NCBI GenBank assembly: GCA_016935555.1
Contig: JAFGQR010000110.1
Span: 1-59,933, forward strand
DNA from: Verrucomicrobiota bacterium
GTDB lineage: Bacteria; Verrucomicrobiota; Verrucomicrobiia; Limisphaerales; JAFGQR01
Direction: 5' to 3'
Length of the DNA: 59,933 nucleotides
Shown here: in pieces, positions 35,156-43,972 of the stretch
How the letters are laid out: every line of letters begins with the position of its first letter
How positions within the stretch are numbered: position 1 is the stretch's first letter
The notes under the pieces: generated by a model
What the model was told of the DNA's origin: nothing
Database searches by the model: none
What the model saw: only the letters and a program-made list of their open reading frames with translations
Program-made: the position numbers and the translations under genes

Positions 35156-37789
35156 GTGGATCTTAACAAGTTTACCGAGAAATCGCAGTCGGCTTTGGCC
35201 GAGGCGCAGAGTATGGCGACCCGTCACCAGCATCAGGCGGTGGATGTGGAGCACCTCGCGCTGGCGTTGATCGAACAGGAAGGCGGGCTGGTCGGGCGCC
35301 TGTTTGAAAAAGCGGGCGTGGCTCCGGACCTGCTGCGGGCGAAGCTTGGGGAGGAACTGGCGAAGCTGCCGCAAGTGCGTGGGGACAGCACGACGGGGAC
35401 TGGGGTTTACGTGACGCAGCGGTTGAACCGGCTGTTGGTCCGGGCTCAGGACCACGCGAAGAAACTGCGGGACGATTATGTGAGCGTCGAGCACCTGGTG
35501 CTGGCGATGTTTGACGAGCCGGGCAGCTCGCCTGTCGGGCGCCTTTGGCAGGCTCTGAACCTGCGCCGGGACGACATTTTGAAAGCCCTCACCTCCGTGC
35601 GGGGCCATCAGCGCGTCAGCAGCGCCAACCCTGAGGCGACCTACGAGGCGTTGGAGAAGTACGGACGCGACCTGACACGGCTGGCGCAGCAGAACAAGAT
35701 CGACCCGGTGATTGGGCGCGACGGTGAAATTCGGCGTTGCATCCAGGTTTTGTCCCGCCGCACGAAGAACAACCCGGTGCTGATCGGCGAGCCCGGCGTG
35801 GGCAAGACCGCGATTGTGGAGGGGCTGGCCCGCCGCATCGTCGCCGGCGACGTGCCGGACAGCCTGAGGGACAAGCGCATTGTGGCGTTGGATCTGGGGG
35901 CGTTGATCGCCGGCGCCAAGTTCCGCGGCGAATTCGAGGAGCGCTTGAAGGCCGTGTTGCAGGAAATCACGCGTGCGGAGGGCAGGGTGGTGCTGTTCAT
36001 TGACGAACTCCACACTGTGGTCGGCGCCGGCAAGGCCGAAGGCGCGATGGACGCCGGCAACATGCTCAAACCCATGCTTGCCCGGGGCGAACTTCATTGC
36101 ATCGGCGCCACCACCCTCGATGAATACCGCCAGCACGTCGAAAAGGACGCCGCGCTCGAACGACGTTTTCAACCCGTGCTCGTCAGCGAACCCGGCGTCG
36201 AAGACACCATCTCCATTCTCCGGGGCTTGCGCGAGCGCTACGAGGTTCACCACGGCGTCCATATCCAGGACGGCGCCCTCGTCGCCGCGGCCCAGCTCTC
36301 CCACCGCTACATTTCAGACCGTTTCCTGCCGGACAAGGCCATCGACCTCATCGACGAGTCCGCCGCCAAGCTCCGCACCGAGATGGAAAGCATGCCGGAG
36401 GAACTCGAGACGCTGCAGCGCCGCCTTGTGCAGTTGGAAATCGAACGCGAAGCGCTCCGCAAGGAAAAGGATGCCGCCTCCAAAGACCGCCTCGCCGCCC
36501 TCGACAAGGATCTCGCCAACCTCAAAAGCGAGCGCGACGCCCTCAAGGCCCAGTGGGACGGCGAAAAGCGCGCGATCGAAGACGTCCAGAAACTGCGCGA
36601 GGCCATCGAAATGACGCGCCACCAGATCGAGGTGGCCCAGCGCCAGGGCGAACTGGGCCGCGTTGCCGAACTCCAATACGGACGCCTGCCCCAGCTCGAA
36701 AAACAGCTCAAAGCCGGCGAAGCCAAACTGCAGGCCGGCTCCCAGTCCGGCCTGCGTCTCCTCGTCGAGGAAGTCACCGCCGACGAGGTCGCCGAGGTGG
36801 TTTCCCGCTGGACCGGCATCCCCGTGTCGCGCCTGCTTGAGGGCGAAAAGGAAAAGCTCCTGCGCCTCGACCAGATCCTCCACCAGCGCGTCATCGGCCA
36901 GAACGAGGCGGTTCAAGCCGTCGCCGATGCGGTCCTTCGGGCCCGGTCCGGCCTGAAGGATCCCAAGCGGCCCATCGGCTCGTTCATCTTCCTCGGCCCG
37001 ACCGGTGTGGGCAAAACCGAACTGGCGCGCGCCCTGGCCGAAAGCCTCTTTGACAGCGAGGACAACATGATTCGCCTTGACATGAGCGAGTATATGGAAA
37101 AGCACGCCGTCGCGCGTCTGATCGGCGCGCCGCCCGGCTACGTCGGCTACGAGGAAGGCGGCCAGCTTACCGAGGCGGTGCGCCGCAAACCCTACAGCGT
37201 GGTGTTGCTTGACGAAATTGAGAAGGCCCACCACGACGCCTTCAACGTCTTCCTCCAGATCCTCGACGACGGCCGCCTCACCGACAGCCACGGCCGCGTC
37301 GTCGATTTCAAGAACACCATCCTCATCATGACCTCCAACATTGGCAGCCCCCTGCTCATCGAGAACGCCAGCCAGGACGGCGACATCCAGGAACCCATCC
37401 GCCGCCGCGTCCTGGAGGAACTCCGCCGCCAGTTCCGACCCGAATTCCTCAACCGCGTCGACGACACCGTGCTGTTCAAACCCCTCACCCTTGCCGACAT
37501 CAAGCAAATCGTCGACCTCCAACTCCAGCTCCTCCGCCAGCGCCTCGCCGACCGCCACGTCGAACTCCGCCTCACCGACGCCGCCAAGGAACACATCGCC
37601 CGCGAAGGTTACGACCCCGTCTATGGCGCCCGCCCCCTCAAGCGCTTTCTCCAACGTGCCCTTGAAACCCCGCTTTCGCGCCAGATCGTCGCCGGGGACA
37701 TCCCCGACCACACCCGCGTGACGGTGGGCTTTGAAAAGGGCGCTTTGGTGTTCCAAGCCAAACCCGCCAGCCGCCGCAATCCGGACTGA
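35156..37789 (+). CDS. clpB: ClpB disaggregase chaperone
   Basis: 877 residues from a GTG start ([17 protein letters not shown]) preceded by GGTGGAG. The Clp N domain covers 1-145. AAA+ module 1 has Walker A GEPGVGKT (211-218) and Walker [10 protein letters not shown]. The ClpB middle-domain coiled coil is about 405-530. AAA+ module 2 has Walker A GPTGVGKT (614-621), [11 protein letters not shown] and sensor-2 region [11 protein letters not shown]. Length and order are those of a complete ClpB, which works with DnaK to reactivate aggregated proteins. The C-terminus continues past the usual end with a basic tail ([10 protein letters not shown]). Confidence 0.98.
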   Translation: MDLNKFTEKSQSALAEAQSMATRHQHQAVDVEHLALALIEQEGGLVGRLFEKAGVAPDLLRAKLGEELAKLPQVRGDSTTGTGVYVTQRLNRLLVRAQDHAKKLRDDYVSVEHLVLAMFDEPGSSPVGRLWQALNLRRDDILKALTSVRGHQRVSSANPEATYEALEKYGRDLTRLAQQNKIDPVIGRDGEIRRCIQVLSRRTKNNPVLIGEPGVGKTAIVEGLARRIVAGDVPDSLRDKRIVALDLGALIAGAKFRGEFEERLKAVLQEITRAEGRVVLFIDELHTVVGAGKAEGAMDAGNMLKPMLARGELHCIGATTLDEYRQHVEKDAALERRFQPVLVSEPGVEDTISILRGLRERYEVHHGVHIQDGALVAAAQLSHRYISDRFLPDKAIDLIDESAAKLRTEMESMPEELETLQRRLVQLEIEREALRKEKDAASKDRLAALDKDLANLKSERDALKAQWDGEKRAIEDVQKLREAIEMTRHQIEVAQRQGELGRVAELQYGRLPQLEKQLKAGEAKLQAGSQSGLRLLVEEVTADEVAEVVSRWTGIPVSRLLEGEKEKLLRLDQILHQRVIGQNEAVQAVADAVLRARSGLKDPKRPIGSFIFLGPTGVGKTELARALAESLFDSEDNMIRLDMSEYMEKHAVARLIGAPPGYVGYEEGGQLTEAVRRKPYSVVLLDEIEKAHHDAFNVFLQILDDGRLTDSHGRVVDFKNTILIMTSNIGSPLLIENASQDGDIQEPIRRRVLEELRRQFRPEFLNRVDDTVLFKPLTLADIKQIVDLQLQLLRQRLADRHVELRLTDAAKEHIAREGYDPVYGARPLKRFLQRALETPLSRQIVAGDIPDHTRVTVGFEKGALVFQAKPASRRNPD

Positions 37790-37833
37790 GATTTGGCCCT
37801 TGGCCTTTCGCGCGGCCGCCTTACACTGCCGCG

Positions 37834-38871
37834 GTGACTTTGCTGGCAGTGGAGACGTCCTGCGACGAAACCAGCGCCGCGGTCATCCGCGATGGCCGGG
37901 TGCTCTCGAATCTCGTCGCCTCGCAGATCCGGCTGCATGCGGCCTATGGAGGCGTGGTGCCCGAGCTGGCCACGCGCGAGCATTTGCGCAACTGGCTGTC
38001 CGTGACCCAGGCCGCACTGGAAGCGGCCGGGGTGCCCGTGTCGCAGGTCGACGCCGTCGCCGCCACCCAGGGTCCCGGCTTGCCCAACGCCCTGCTCATC
38101 GGCTTCCAGGCCGCCCAAGCCGTCGCCTTCGCCCTCCAACGCCCCTTTCTTGGCGTCCACCACCATCTCGCCCACCTCTATTCCCCCTGGATCGGCGGCA
38201 CCCCACCCGCCGCCGACTTCGCCGCCTTCGAGCCCAACGTGTCGCTCGTCGTCAGCGGCGGGCACACCCTGCTCGTCCACGTGCCCGCCGAACTGGAACA
38301 CCGGCTCCTCGGCGCCACGCTCGACGATGCCGCCGGCGAGTGTTTCGACAAGACCGCCAAACTCCTCGGCCTCGCCTACCCCGGCGGGCCGGAGATGGAC
38401 CGCCTCGCCGAACATGGCAACCCCGACGCCTTCCCCTTCCCCCGCCCCCTGCTCAAGGAACCCGACGACAACTTCAGTTTCTCAGGCTTGAAAACGGCCG
38501 TCCGCTATTTCCTCGCAAAACATCCCGCGCTCCTCGACAACCCGGCGCGCCGGCGCGACCTCTGCGCCAGCGTCCAACAGGCCATCGTCGATGTCCTCGT
38601 CGCCAAAACCGTCCGCGCCGCCCGCCGCCTCGGCGTCCCCTGCGTCACCGCCTCGGGCGGTGTCACCTGTAACCGCGCCCTGCGCCGCCACCTGGCCCTC
38701 GCCTGCGCCCGGCACCACCTGCATCTGCGACTCGCCGAACGCGGTGTCTGCACCGATAACGCCGCCATGATCGGCATCCTGGCCGAACGCCAGTTCCTCC
38801 GCGGCCACCCTCCGACCCCCCTCGACGCCGAAATCCGCCCCCACTGGGAACTGGAAGACACCGGACCATGA
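37834..38871 (+). CDS. tsaD: tRNA N6-threonylcarbamoyladenosine transferase subunit TsaD
   Basis: 345 residues from a GTG start (MTLLAVETSCDETSAAVI), 44 bp after clpB. TsaD transfers the threonylcarbamoyl group to A37 of ANN-decoding tRNAs. Key motifs are ETSCDET, VVPELATREHL (with the HxxxH-type metal region at HHHLAH), SGGHTLLVHV, DDAAGECFDKTAKLLG, YPGGPEMDRLA, SFSGLKTA and ASGGVTCNRALR. The last residues CTDNAAMIG complete the metal site. Complete for the family, and an ordinary essential gene. Confidence 0.98.
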   Translation: MTLLAVETSCDETSAAVIRDGRVLSNLVASQIRLHAAYGGVVPELATREHLRNWLSVTQAALEAAGVPVSQVDAVAATQGPGLPNALLIGFQAAQAVAFALQRPFLGVHHHLAHLYSPWIGGTPPAADFAAFEPNVSLVVSGGHTLLVHVPAELEHRLLGATLDDAAGECFDKTAKLLGLAYPGGPEMDRLAEHGNPDAFPFPRPLLKEPDDNFSFSGLKTAVRYFLAKHPALLDNPARRRDLCASVQQAIVDVLVAKTVRAARRLGVPCVTASGGVTCNRALRRHLALACARHHLHLRLAERGVCTDNAAMIGILAERQFLRGHPPTPLDAEIRPHWELEDTGP

Positions 38872-38908
38872 GCGGCCCCTGGGCAAGGGGGAACCGAAGC
38901 CCGTCCCC

Positions 38909-39070
38909 GTGAGCCTCATTGCCCCCTCCGGCAAAGTCACGAAAATGCCCGACGCTTCCGGCGGCAGGGAAACCGCCTTCGAGTTTACGGCCACCGAGTC
39001 CGGCGCCTATGGAATCGCCTGCCAACCCGAACAGTGGACCGCCACCGTCAACGTCCCCGATCCAAGGTCG
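38909..39070 (+). pseudogene. Possible protein remnant (unassigned)
   Basis: A short plus-strand frame encodes SLIAPSGKVTKMPDASGG, RETAFEFTATESGAYGIA and PEQWTATVNVPDP before losing sense. It resembles the C-terminal beta strands of an exported protein but has no start signal or complete domain. It may be the 3' end of a deleted gene between tsaD and the DUF5989 gene. Confidence 0.3.
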
Positions 39071-39125
39071 ATCGAGGTTCGAGGTTGCGGTGCGGGTCGG
39101 GCCGGGGTACGAATGGGGGCGGCGG

Positions 39126-39278
39126 ATGTGGGAGATTTTGAAAGAGTTCCTGCAATTTTTGAGGCAGGAAAAGAAATGGTGGCTGGTGCCGCTGGTGGTG
39201 GTGTTGTTGCTTCTGGGCATGCTGCTGATATTCAGCGCGTCCTCGCCGCTGGCGCCGCTGCTCTACCCGTTGTTTTGA
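39126..39278 (+). CDS. DUF5989-family small membrane protein
   Basis: 50 residues starting MWEILKEFLQFLRQEKKWWL, then one membrane helix (VPLVVVLLLLGMLLIFSA) and a short tail ending LAPLLYPLF. The pattern 'WE.L.EF..FL...KKWWL.P...' with one helix is the DUF5989 micro-protein. In other genomes these often sit next to carbamoyltransferase or surface-sugar genes (family memory); no such gene is adjacent here. Function unknown. The start is fixed by the conserved MWE beginning. Confidence 0.75.
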   Translation: MWEILKEFLQFLRQEKKWWLVPLVVVLLLLGMLLIFSASSPLAPLLYPLF

Positions 39279-39364
39279 AAGTCCGCGATGAAAGACTTCT
39301 GGGGCCGTCCTTACTGAGGTTGCGACTTGCCTTGGTTGTGGCTACCTCAATACCCAGTTGGAAA

Positions 39365-39420
39365 TGACCAGTTACCAGTAGCAACTGACGGGTCACGGGT
39401 ATTTAGGCACTGGTCATTGG
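39365..39420. repeat. Degenerate heptanucleotide tandem repeat
   Basis: Eight consecutive 7-nt units keep phase: TGACCAG, TTACCAG, TAGCAAC, TGACGGG, TCACGGG, TATTTAG, GCACTGG, TCATTGG. The outermost units are roughly inverted (AATGACCAGT / ACTGGTCATT), so the array could fold back on itself. It lies in the spacer after the DUF5989 gene and downstream of etfA. Confidence 0.55.
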
Positions 39421-39475
39421 GGAAAATCGTATTGATCGGTGCTCACGAGTCGTCATTGGCCGCTTTCGGGAGGGC

Positions 39476-40540
39476 TCAACGTGGTGAAACCAACAGCCCA
39501 AAAGTGTTTGTCTTTTGCAGCAACGCGTTGGCGTGGCGCAGGACGGCAAACGCGTCGGTCACATACAGCACATCGGCTTTGCCCCGCGCCCAGCCGCAGT
39601 TCGGGTCAAGGCTGATCGCGCGCCGCTCGCCGATGAACCGCCAGCCCACGGTGTGGGGCTCCTCGCCGTGGCAACACGTTGAAAGCCCCTTCGGATGCCG
39701 CGGCGTCGAGCCCGTCTGCCCGACCTGGTTGAGATGCGTGAGGAACGACAACACCGCCTGCCCCTCGCCCCCCAAGTCCACCAGCGACTTGCTGCTGCCC
39801 AGCGACGCCCGCGTCAGCTTCAAAAACTCCCGGATCAATTGCTCCGCCTCCGGCACGTGCGTCTGGCCGTCCGCCTGTTTTTTCGTCCACCCGGCGCCGG
39901 CGACAAACAGCAGGCCGGCGTCGGGCCGGATGGTTTGCGCGTCCGCGGCCGGCTCCTTCACGCCGGTGACCCGGGTGCGCGCGCCGCCCGGCGGCAGCGT
40001 CACCGTCAGCGGGTGCACTGTTGCGGTGCCTGGGGTGCCCTGCCAGGGGGGCTGGCTGCCGGGATCGGTCAGCAGAAACCAGGGCCGGGTGGCGCGCTGC
40101 AGGACGGCTTCCATCCGCTGCCGGTAATACCACCGGCTGACGCCAATCCCGCCGCCGGTCACCGAAACGCCCGTCACGTGGGTGTCAACCCGGCCGTTGA
40201 CCCGCTGGGCGACGCCGGGCAGACACCGGTTCCACCGGGACGTCGCCGGAGCCACGACGATCGTGGCCCGGGCCTCCCGGGTCAGCGCCTCCGCCGCAGC
40301 CGCGTCGCTGACATACCGGGAGGACTCGAAGTCCGGACCCGACACGGCGAGGAACCGGCTGGCGCCGCAGGCGGCGATTTGATCGGCGCCGGGCTGGACG
40401 GTGGCGCCCACCAGGCCGGCGAGGAATTGGGATCCGGGCAGGGCCGCGGCGAGGGATGCCGCGGCGCCGGCGGCTTCGAAGGCGGGCACGGCGAGCGACC
40501 CGTCGGTTTCGGTCGAGACAAGGAGCAGAATGGTTTCCAT
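39476..40540 (-). CDS. etfA: Electron transfer flavoprotein alpha subunit, divergent
   Basis: 354 residues from the ATG at 40540 (METILLLVSTETDGSLAVPAFE). The N-terminal half has the ETF alpha pattern: AAALPGSQFLAGLVG, ATIVVAPATSRWNRCLPGVA, GVSVTGGGIGVSRWYYR. The C-terminal FAD domain is recognisable by RRAISLDPNCGWARGKADVL and VTDAFAVL, but the usual 'GISGAIQH' FAD motif is not evident; instead PHTVGWRFIGE is present. It therefore probably forms an ETF with the beta subunit 87 bp upstream, but its FAD site is atypical. The dehydrogenase partner is unknown. Confidence 0.82.
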   Translation of the reverse strand: METILLLVSTETDGSLAVPAFEAAGAAASLAAALPGSQFLAGLVGATVQPGADQIAACGASRFLAVSGPDFESSRYVSDAAAAEALTREARATIVVAPATSRWNRCLPGVAQRVNGRVDTHVTGVSVTGGGIGVSRWYYRQRMEAVLQRATRPWFLLTDPGSQPPWQGTPGTATVHPLTVTLPPGGARTRVTGVKEPAADAQTIRPDAGLLFVAGAGWTKKQADGQTHVPEAEQLIREFLKLTRASLGSSKSLVDLGGEGQAVLSFLTHLNQVGQTGSTPRHPKGLSTCCHGEEPHTVGWRFIGERRAISLDPNCGWARGKADVLYVTDAFAVLRHANALLQKTNTFGLLVSPR

Positions 40541-40555
40541 CGGGGGAGAAGGGGG

Positions 40556-40603
40556 GTATTGGGACGTTGGAGTGTTGGAGCGTCGGGATGTCGGAGAGAT
40601 GGG
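40556..40603. repeat. Octanucleotide tandem repeat between etfB and etfA
   Basis: Six consecutive 8-nt units in phase: GTATTGGG, ACGTTGGA, GTGTTGGA, GCGTCGGG, ATGTCGGA, GAGATGGG, with consensus close to RYGTYGGR. The array fills most of the 87-bp gap between the etfB stop and the etfA start and ends 15 bp before the etfA ATG on the minus strand, so it lies in the transcript just upstream of the etfA ribosome-binding region. Confidence 0.55.
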
Positions 40604-40627
40604 GCCGGTTGCCTCAGTCACGCGCCG

Positions 40628-41437
40628 TCATTGCCGAATCCATGAGACGATTTCGGCGGCGATGGTTTCCGGCGACTGATCCTTCACGATGCGGGTGGCG
40701 CGCTGTTGTTTGGGGAGGGTGACGCTGGCGAACACGACTCCCTCGGCAGGCAGCGGGGCGGGTTTGGCCTTTTGCAGGGCCGGCATGATGGCCCGCATGT
40801 TGGCCATGCCCACCTGCGGGTTGTTTTTCGGCTCGGGCAGGTTGCCAGTGGCCCAGCCCAGGACTGCGGGTGGCCCGGCACAGAGGGAGACCTGGTGTTT
40901 GCCGCCGTCGATCCGCTCCAAAATCGTGAAGGCGCCGTCGGCGCCGAGTTGGAGTTCGTCGACGCCCTGGAACTGGTCCACGATGCCGAGGCGCTCACCG
41001 AGCATCTGGAGCGTGGCGCCGGCGCCGCGGCAGGCTGATTCCCATCCGCCGAACACCAGCAGCCTCGCCGGATCCAGTCCGGGGATGGCCCGGATGGCGT
41101 CGGCGAGTGCGGCGGCGGTTTCGAACGGCTCGGTGAATCCGCCGGCGGGGCCGTCGAGGGCGACCAGTTCGAAAGGCGCCTTTTGGCCCACGGTCATGAG
41201 CACCTGCTGCAGTTTGGCCTTGGGAGCGAGGCTGACGAGAAAGACCTTCGTGCCGGGTGCCTGCCTGGCCAGGTGCGCCGCCTCGTACAGGGCATGGCTG
41301 GCCCACGGGTCCAGCACGGCCGGCAGCATCATTTCATTCTTCAACGCGGGGCCGGCCGGGCCCGTGACCGGTTCGAGGGTTTGAAGCGGGTCTGGCACGA
41401 TGCCGCCGCAGACGACGATTTGATAGGCATTGTTCAT
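40628..41437 (-). CDS. etfB: Electron transfer flavoprotein beta subunit
   Basis: 269 residues from the ATG at 41437 (MNNAYQIVVCGGIVPDPL); upstream frame has no homology. Beta-subunit features: LDPWASHALYEAAHLARQ, VFLVSLAPKAKLQQVLM, PARLLVFGGWESACRG and GVDELQLGADGAFTILERID. ETF beta binds AMP and joins ETF alpha to pass electrons from flavin dehydrogenases. The order etfB-etfA is standard. The protein is divergent, with a poorly preserved AMP-site loop, which fits the divergent alpha subunit. Confidence 0.85.
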   Translation of the reverse strand: MNNAYQIVVCGGIVPDPLQTLEPVTGPAGPALKNEMMLPAVLDPWASHALYEAAHLARQAPGTKVFLVSLAPKAKLQQVLMTVGQKAPFELVALDGPAGGFTEPFETAAALADAIRAIPGLDPARLLVFGGWESACRGAGATLQMLGERLGIVDQFQGVDELQLGADGAFTILERIDGGKHQVSLCAGPPAVLGWATGNLPEPKNNPQVGMANMRAIMPALQKAKPAPLPAEGVVFASVTLPKQQRATRIVKDQSPETIAAEIVSWIRQ

Positions 41438-41653
41438 AGGATCGACGGTCGTAATAGCGTCAAAAGAACGCCGCGAAGGCAAAGAAAATTTTCGGAAATT
41501 CCGCCGCGGGCAGCGCAGTGTCCAGGGGTGCCGCCAGGGGTGCCGCCATGCGTTCCGACGGCGACGAACCGCGCCTGCGCGTTCATCAACGGTGGGCGGT
41601 GCGGACGCCGGGCGGGCCGATGGCGGCACGGGAACGGTTCACGAGTGGCCGGG

Positions 41654-42646
41654 TTACAAGCCGGCCACGACGGGTTCCGCCACAGGCGCGGGCGAGCGGC
41701 TGAAGAAATCCTCGGCGCGGCGGATGACCTCGCCGAGCGAGGGGGCGTTGGCGACGGCGGCGTGAAAGGGGTGGCCGAAGGCGAAATTGGCGGCGAAGTA
41801 TTTGGTGAACATCTGGATGCGCCGATAGGCGACGGGCGGGGGGAAATCCTCGCGGATGTAGCGGCACATGGTCCGCCAGATCTCGGGCAGGTCCACCGTC
41901 ACGGGCCGGTCCCAGCCGGCAAACAGCCAGGGTCGGACGATGGCCATGCGCCCGATCATGACGGCGCAGGCGGCTTGGAGGGAGTCTGCGCGGGCGTGGA
42001 CGTGTTCGGGGCCGTGCAGGTCGCCGCTGGCAATGACCGGCAGCCGGGTGCGGGATGCCGCCCAGGCGATGCATTCGAACCGGGCGGTGCGCCTGAATTT
42101 GTCCTCGAAAAACCGCGGATGCAGCACGAGGGCGTCGGCGCCTTCGTCTTCGAGCAGCCGCAGCCGCTCGGCGAGTCGGGGTTGCCAGTCGGGACGCCGG
42201 CTGCCGAGGCGCAGTTTGGCGGTGAGGAGGCCTGGCCAGTGGCGGCGCGCGGAGGCGAGAACGGTGCGCAAGGCGGCGAGGTTGTCGAACAGGGCGCTGC
42301 CGGCCTGCTGGGCGCGTACGGACAGGGCGTCGCAGGCGAGGTTCAGGTCCAGCGCGTCGGCGCCGTGCGCGGCGAGCCGGGCAAGGATGCGGTCGAGGGG
42401 ATCGCCGGCGCGCACCATCAGCTGGTAAACCAGGGGCGGCGCGTGAGGGGGGCGCCGCAGCCAGGGTGAGGTGTCGAAGTTCTCGTTCAGGATCTGGCGT
42501 GCGGCGAGCATTTCCGTCCACAAGGCGCCGCAGCCGCCCAGTTCGGCGACGAGCCGGCGGAACGCGCTGTGGGTGTAACCGGCCATGGGCGCGCAGAACC
42601 GCGCCGGGACGAACCGCCGGTGCCGGATGACGCAGGCGTCAAACAT
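41654..42646 (-). CDS. tRNA-dihydrouridine synthase (Dus family), divergent
   Basis: 330 residues. The FMN TIM barrel is clear: FCAPMAGYTHSAFRRLVAE at the N-terminus, then LVYQLMVRAGDPL, LLTAKLRLGSRR, ALVLHPRFFEDKFR and LPVIASGDLHGPEH with MIGRMAIVRPWLF, the family's phosphate-binding C-terminal strands. The active-site segment reads LNLACDALSVRAQQAGSAL; in ordinary Dus it is N-x-G-C-P, so the catalytic Cys is kept but the following Pro is Asp. Its ATG overlaps the end of rsmB by 8 bp. Which uridine it reduces is unknown. Confidence 0.82.
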   Translation of the reverse strand: MFDACVIRHRRFVPARFCAPMAGYTHSAFRRLVAELGGCGALWTEMLAARQILNENFDTSPWLRRPPHAPPLVYQLMVRAGDPLDRILARLAAHGADALDLNLACDALSVRAQQAGSALFDNLAALRTVLASARRHWPGLLTAKLRLGSRRPDWQPRLAERLRLLEDEGADALVLHPRFFEDKFRRTARFECIAWAASRTRLPVIASGDLHGPEHVHARADSLQAACAVMIGRMAIVRPWLFAGWDRPVTVDLPEIWRTMCRYIREDFPPPVAYRRIQMFTKYFAANFAFGHPFHAAVANAPSLGEVIRRAEDFFSRSPAPVAEPVVAGL

Positions 42647-43964
42647 GGGGGCGACCGCGAACCAGTTGGGCGACGTAGGCGCCGTCGACGCCGTGCTCGA
42701 AGGGCAGCAGGGTTTGTTCGTGGCGCAGTTCGAAGGCGGCGTGGTCGGCGAGGAAACGCCGAATAACGTGCGCGTTTTCCTCCGGCTCGAGGCTGCAGGT
42801 GCTGTAGACGAGGGTGCCGCCGGGGCGGAGGCGGGTGGCCGCTCGGGCCAGCAGTCCGAACTGCGCGCGGCTCAGCCGTTCCATTTCCCCGGGCCGGATT
42901 CGCCATCGGACTTCGACCCGGCGGCGCATCACGCCGGTATTGGAGCAGGGCGCATCGAGGAGCACGCGGTCGAAGAGGGGCGGGGCGTCGCCGGGCGCGG
43001 CGGGGCGGGGCTCCGCCAGCCGGACGCAGGTGATGCCGAGGCGCTCGCAGTTGGCGCGGATCAGGCGGCGGCGGTCGAGTTCGACGTCTTCGGCTTCGAC
43101 GCGGCCGGTGTCGCGCATGCGCTGGGCGATGGCGGTGGTCTTGCCGCCGGGGGCGGCGCAGAGGTCGAGGACGGATTCTCCGGGTTGGGGGTTGAGGGTA
43201 TGGACGGCGAGGAGGGTGCTGGGGTCTTGGACGTAGAAGGCGCCCTGTTGGAAGCTGGGCAGGGTGGCGAGGGGCGGGTGGGAGGCCAGTTCGAACATGG
43301 GCTCCATGGGGGTCCACTCATAGTGCCTGGGGACGAACGTGACGTGTTCGTCGGCCCACAGGCGGGCGAGGCGTTCGGGGTCGGTGCGGAGGGTATTGAG
43401 GCGGGCGTAGGTGGGCGGGGGGGAGTTGTTCCAGGCCAGCAGCCGCCGCAGCGAGGCGTCTCCCCACCGGGCCTGCCACCGGTCGCAAAGCCATTGCGGA
43501 TGGGAAAAACCCGTGCCGGGCGAGGTCTGTTGCAGTTCGGCCAGCTCGCGGCGGATGGCGTCGGCCTCGCGCAGAGCGCGTCGCAGGACGGCGTTGACGA
43601 ATCCGGTTTGGCGGCCGGCGCCGAAGTGGCGTGCGAGTTCGACGGTGGTGGCGACGAGGGCGTGGTTGGGGATGCGCTCGAGCCAGAATTTTTGGTAGAA
43701 CCCGAGGCGCAGCAGGGTTTGGAGGGCAGGGGTTTGGGGGCGGTTGTTGGTGTATCGGACGATCAGCCAGTCGAGGGTGGCCTGCCAGCGGACAACGCCG
43801 AACGTAAGCTCCTGGGCCAGTGCGCGATCGGCGGGCGGCACGGTGGCCCGGGCCAGCTCGGCCTCCAGGAGGGATTCGACGAACTCGGCGCGCCGGGCGC
43901 GGGCTAGCAGAACCCGGGCCGCAATTTGTCTTGGTTTTTGGCCGGTCACGAGGTAAACATGCAC
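42639..43964 (-). CDS. rsmB: 16S rRNA (cytosine-C5)-methyltransferase RsmB
   Basis: 441 residues from a GTG at 43964 (MHVYLVTGQKPRQIAARVL). The N-terminal NusB-like domain (about 12-145) is followed by the SAM-dependent methyltransferase domain. The SAM motif is VLDLCAAPGGKTTAI, motif IV LLDAPCSNTGVM holds the Pro-Cys, and LVYSTCSLEPEEN holds the second catalytic Cys. RsmB methylates C967-type positions of 16S rRNA. The start lies 10 bp from that of the divergent GreA-fusion gene, so the two share a very short promoter region. It overlaps the dus-like gene downstream. Confidence 0.95.
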   Translation of the reverse strand: MHVYLVTGQKPRQIAARVLLARARRAEFVESLLEAELARATVPPADRALAQELTFGVVRWQATLDWLIVRYTNNRPQTPALQTLLRLGFYQKFWLERIPNHALVATTVELARHFGAGRQTGFVNAVLRRALREADAIRRELAELQQTSPGTGFSHPQWLCDRWQARWGDASLRRLLAWNNSPPPTYARLNTLRTDPERLARLWADEHVTFVPRHYEWTPMEPMFELASHPPLATLPSFQQGAFYVQDPSTLLAVHTLNPQPGESVLDLCAAPGGKTTAIAQRMRDTGRVEAEDVELDRRRLIRANCERLGITCVRLAEPRPAAPGDAPPLFDRVLLDAPCSNTGVMRRRVEVRWRIRPGEMERLSRAQFGLLARAATRLRPGGTLVYSTCSLEPEENAHVIRRFLADHAAFELRHEQTLLPFEHGVDGAYVAQLVRGRPHV

Positions 43965-43972
43965 TTTCGTTT

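Noticed and set aside
38909..39367. A 152-residue plus-strand protein after tsaD
   Set aside because: Only the first ~50 residues look like protein; the rest overlaps the DUF5989 gene in another frame, so it was kept only as a possible remnant.
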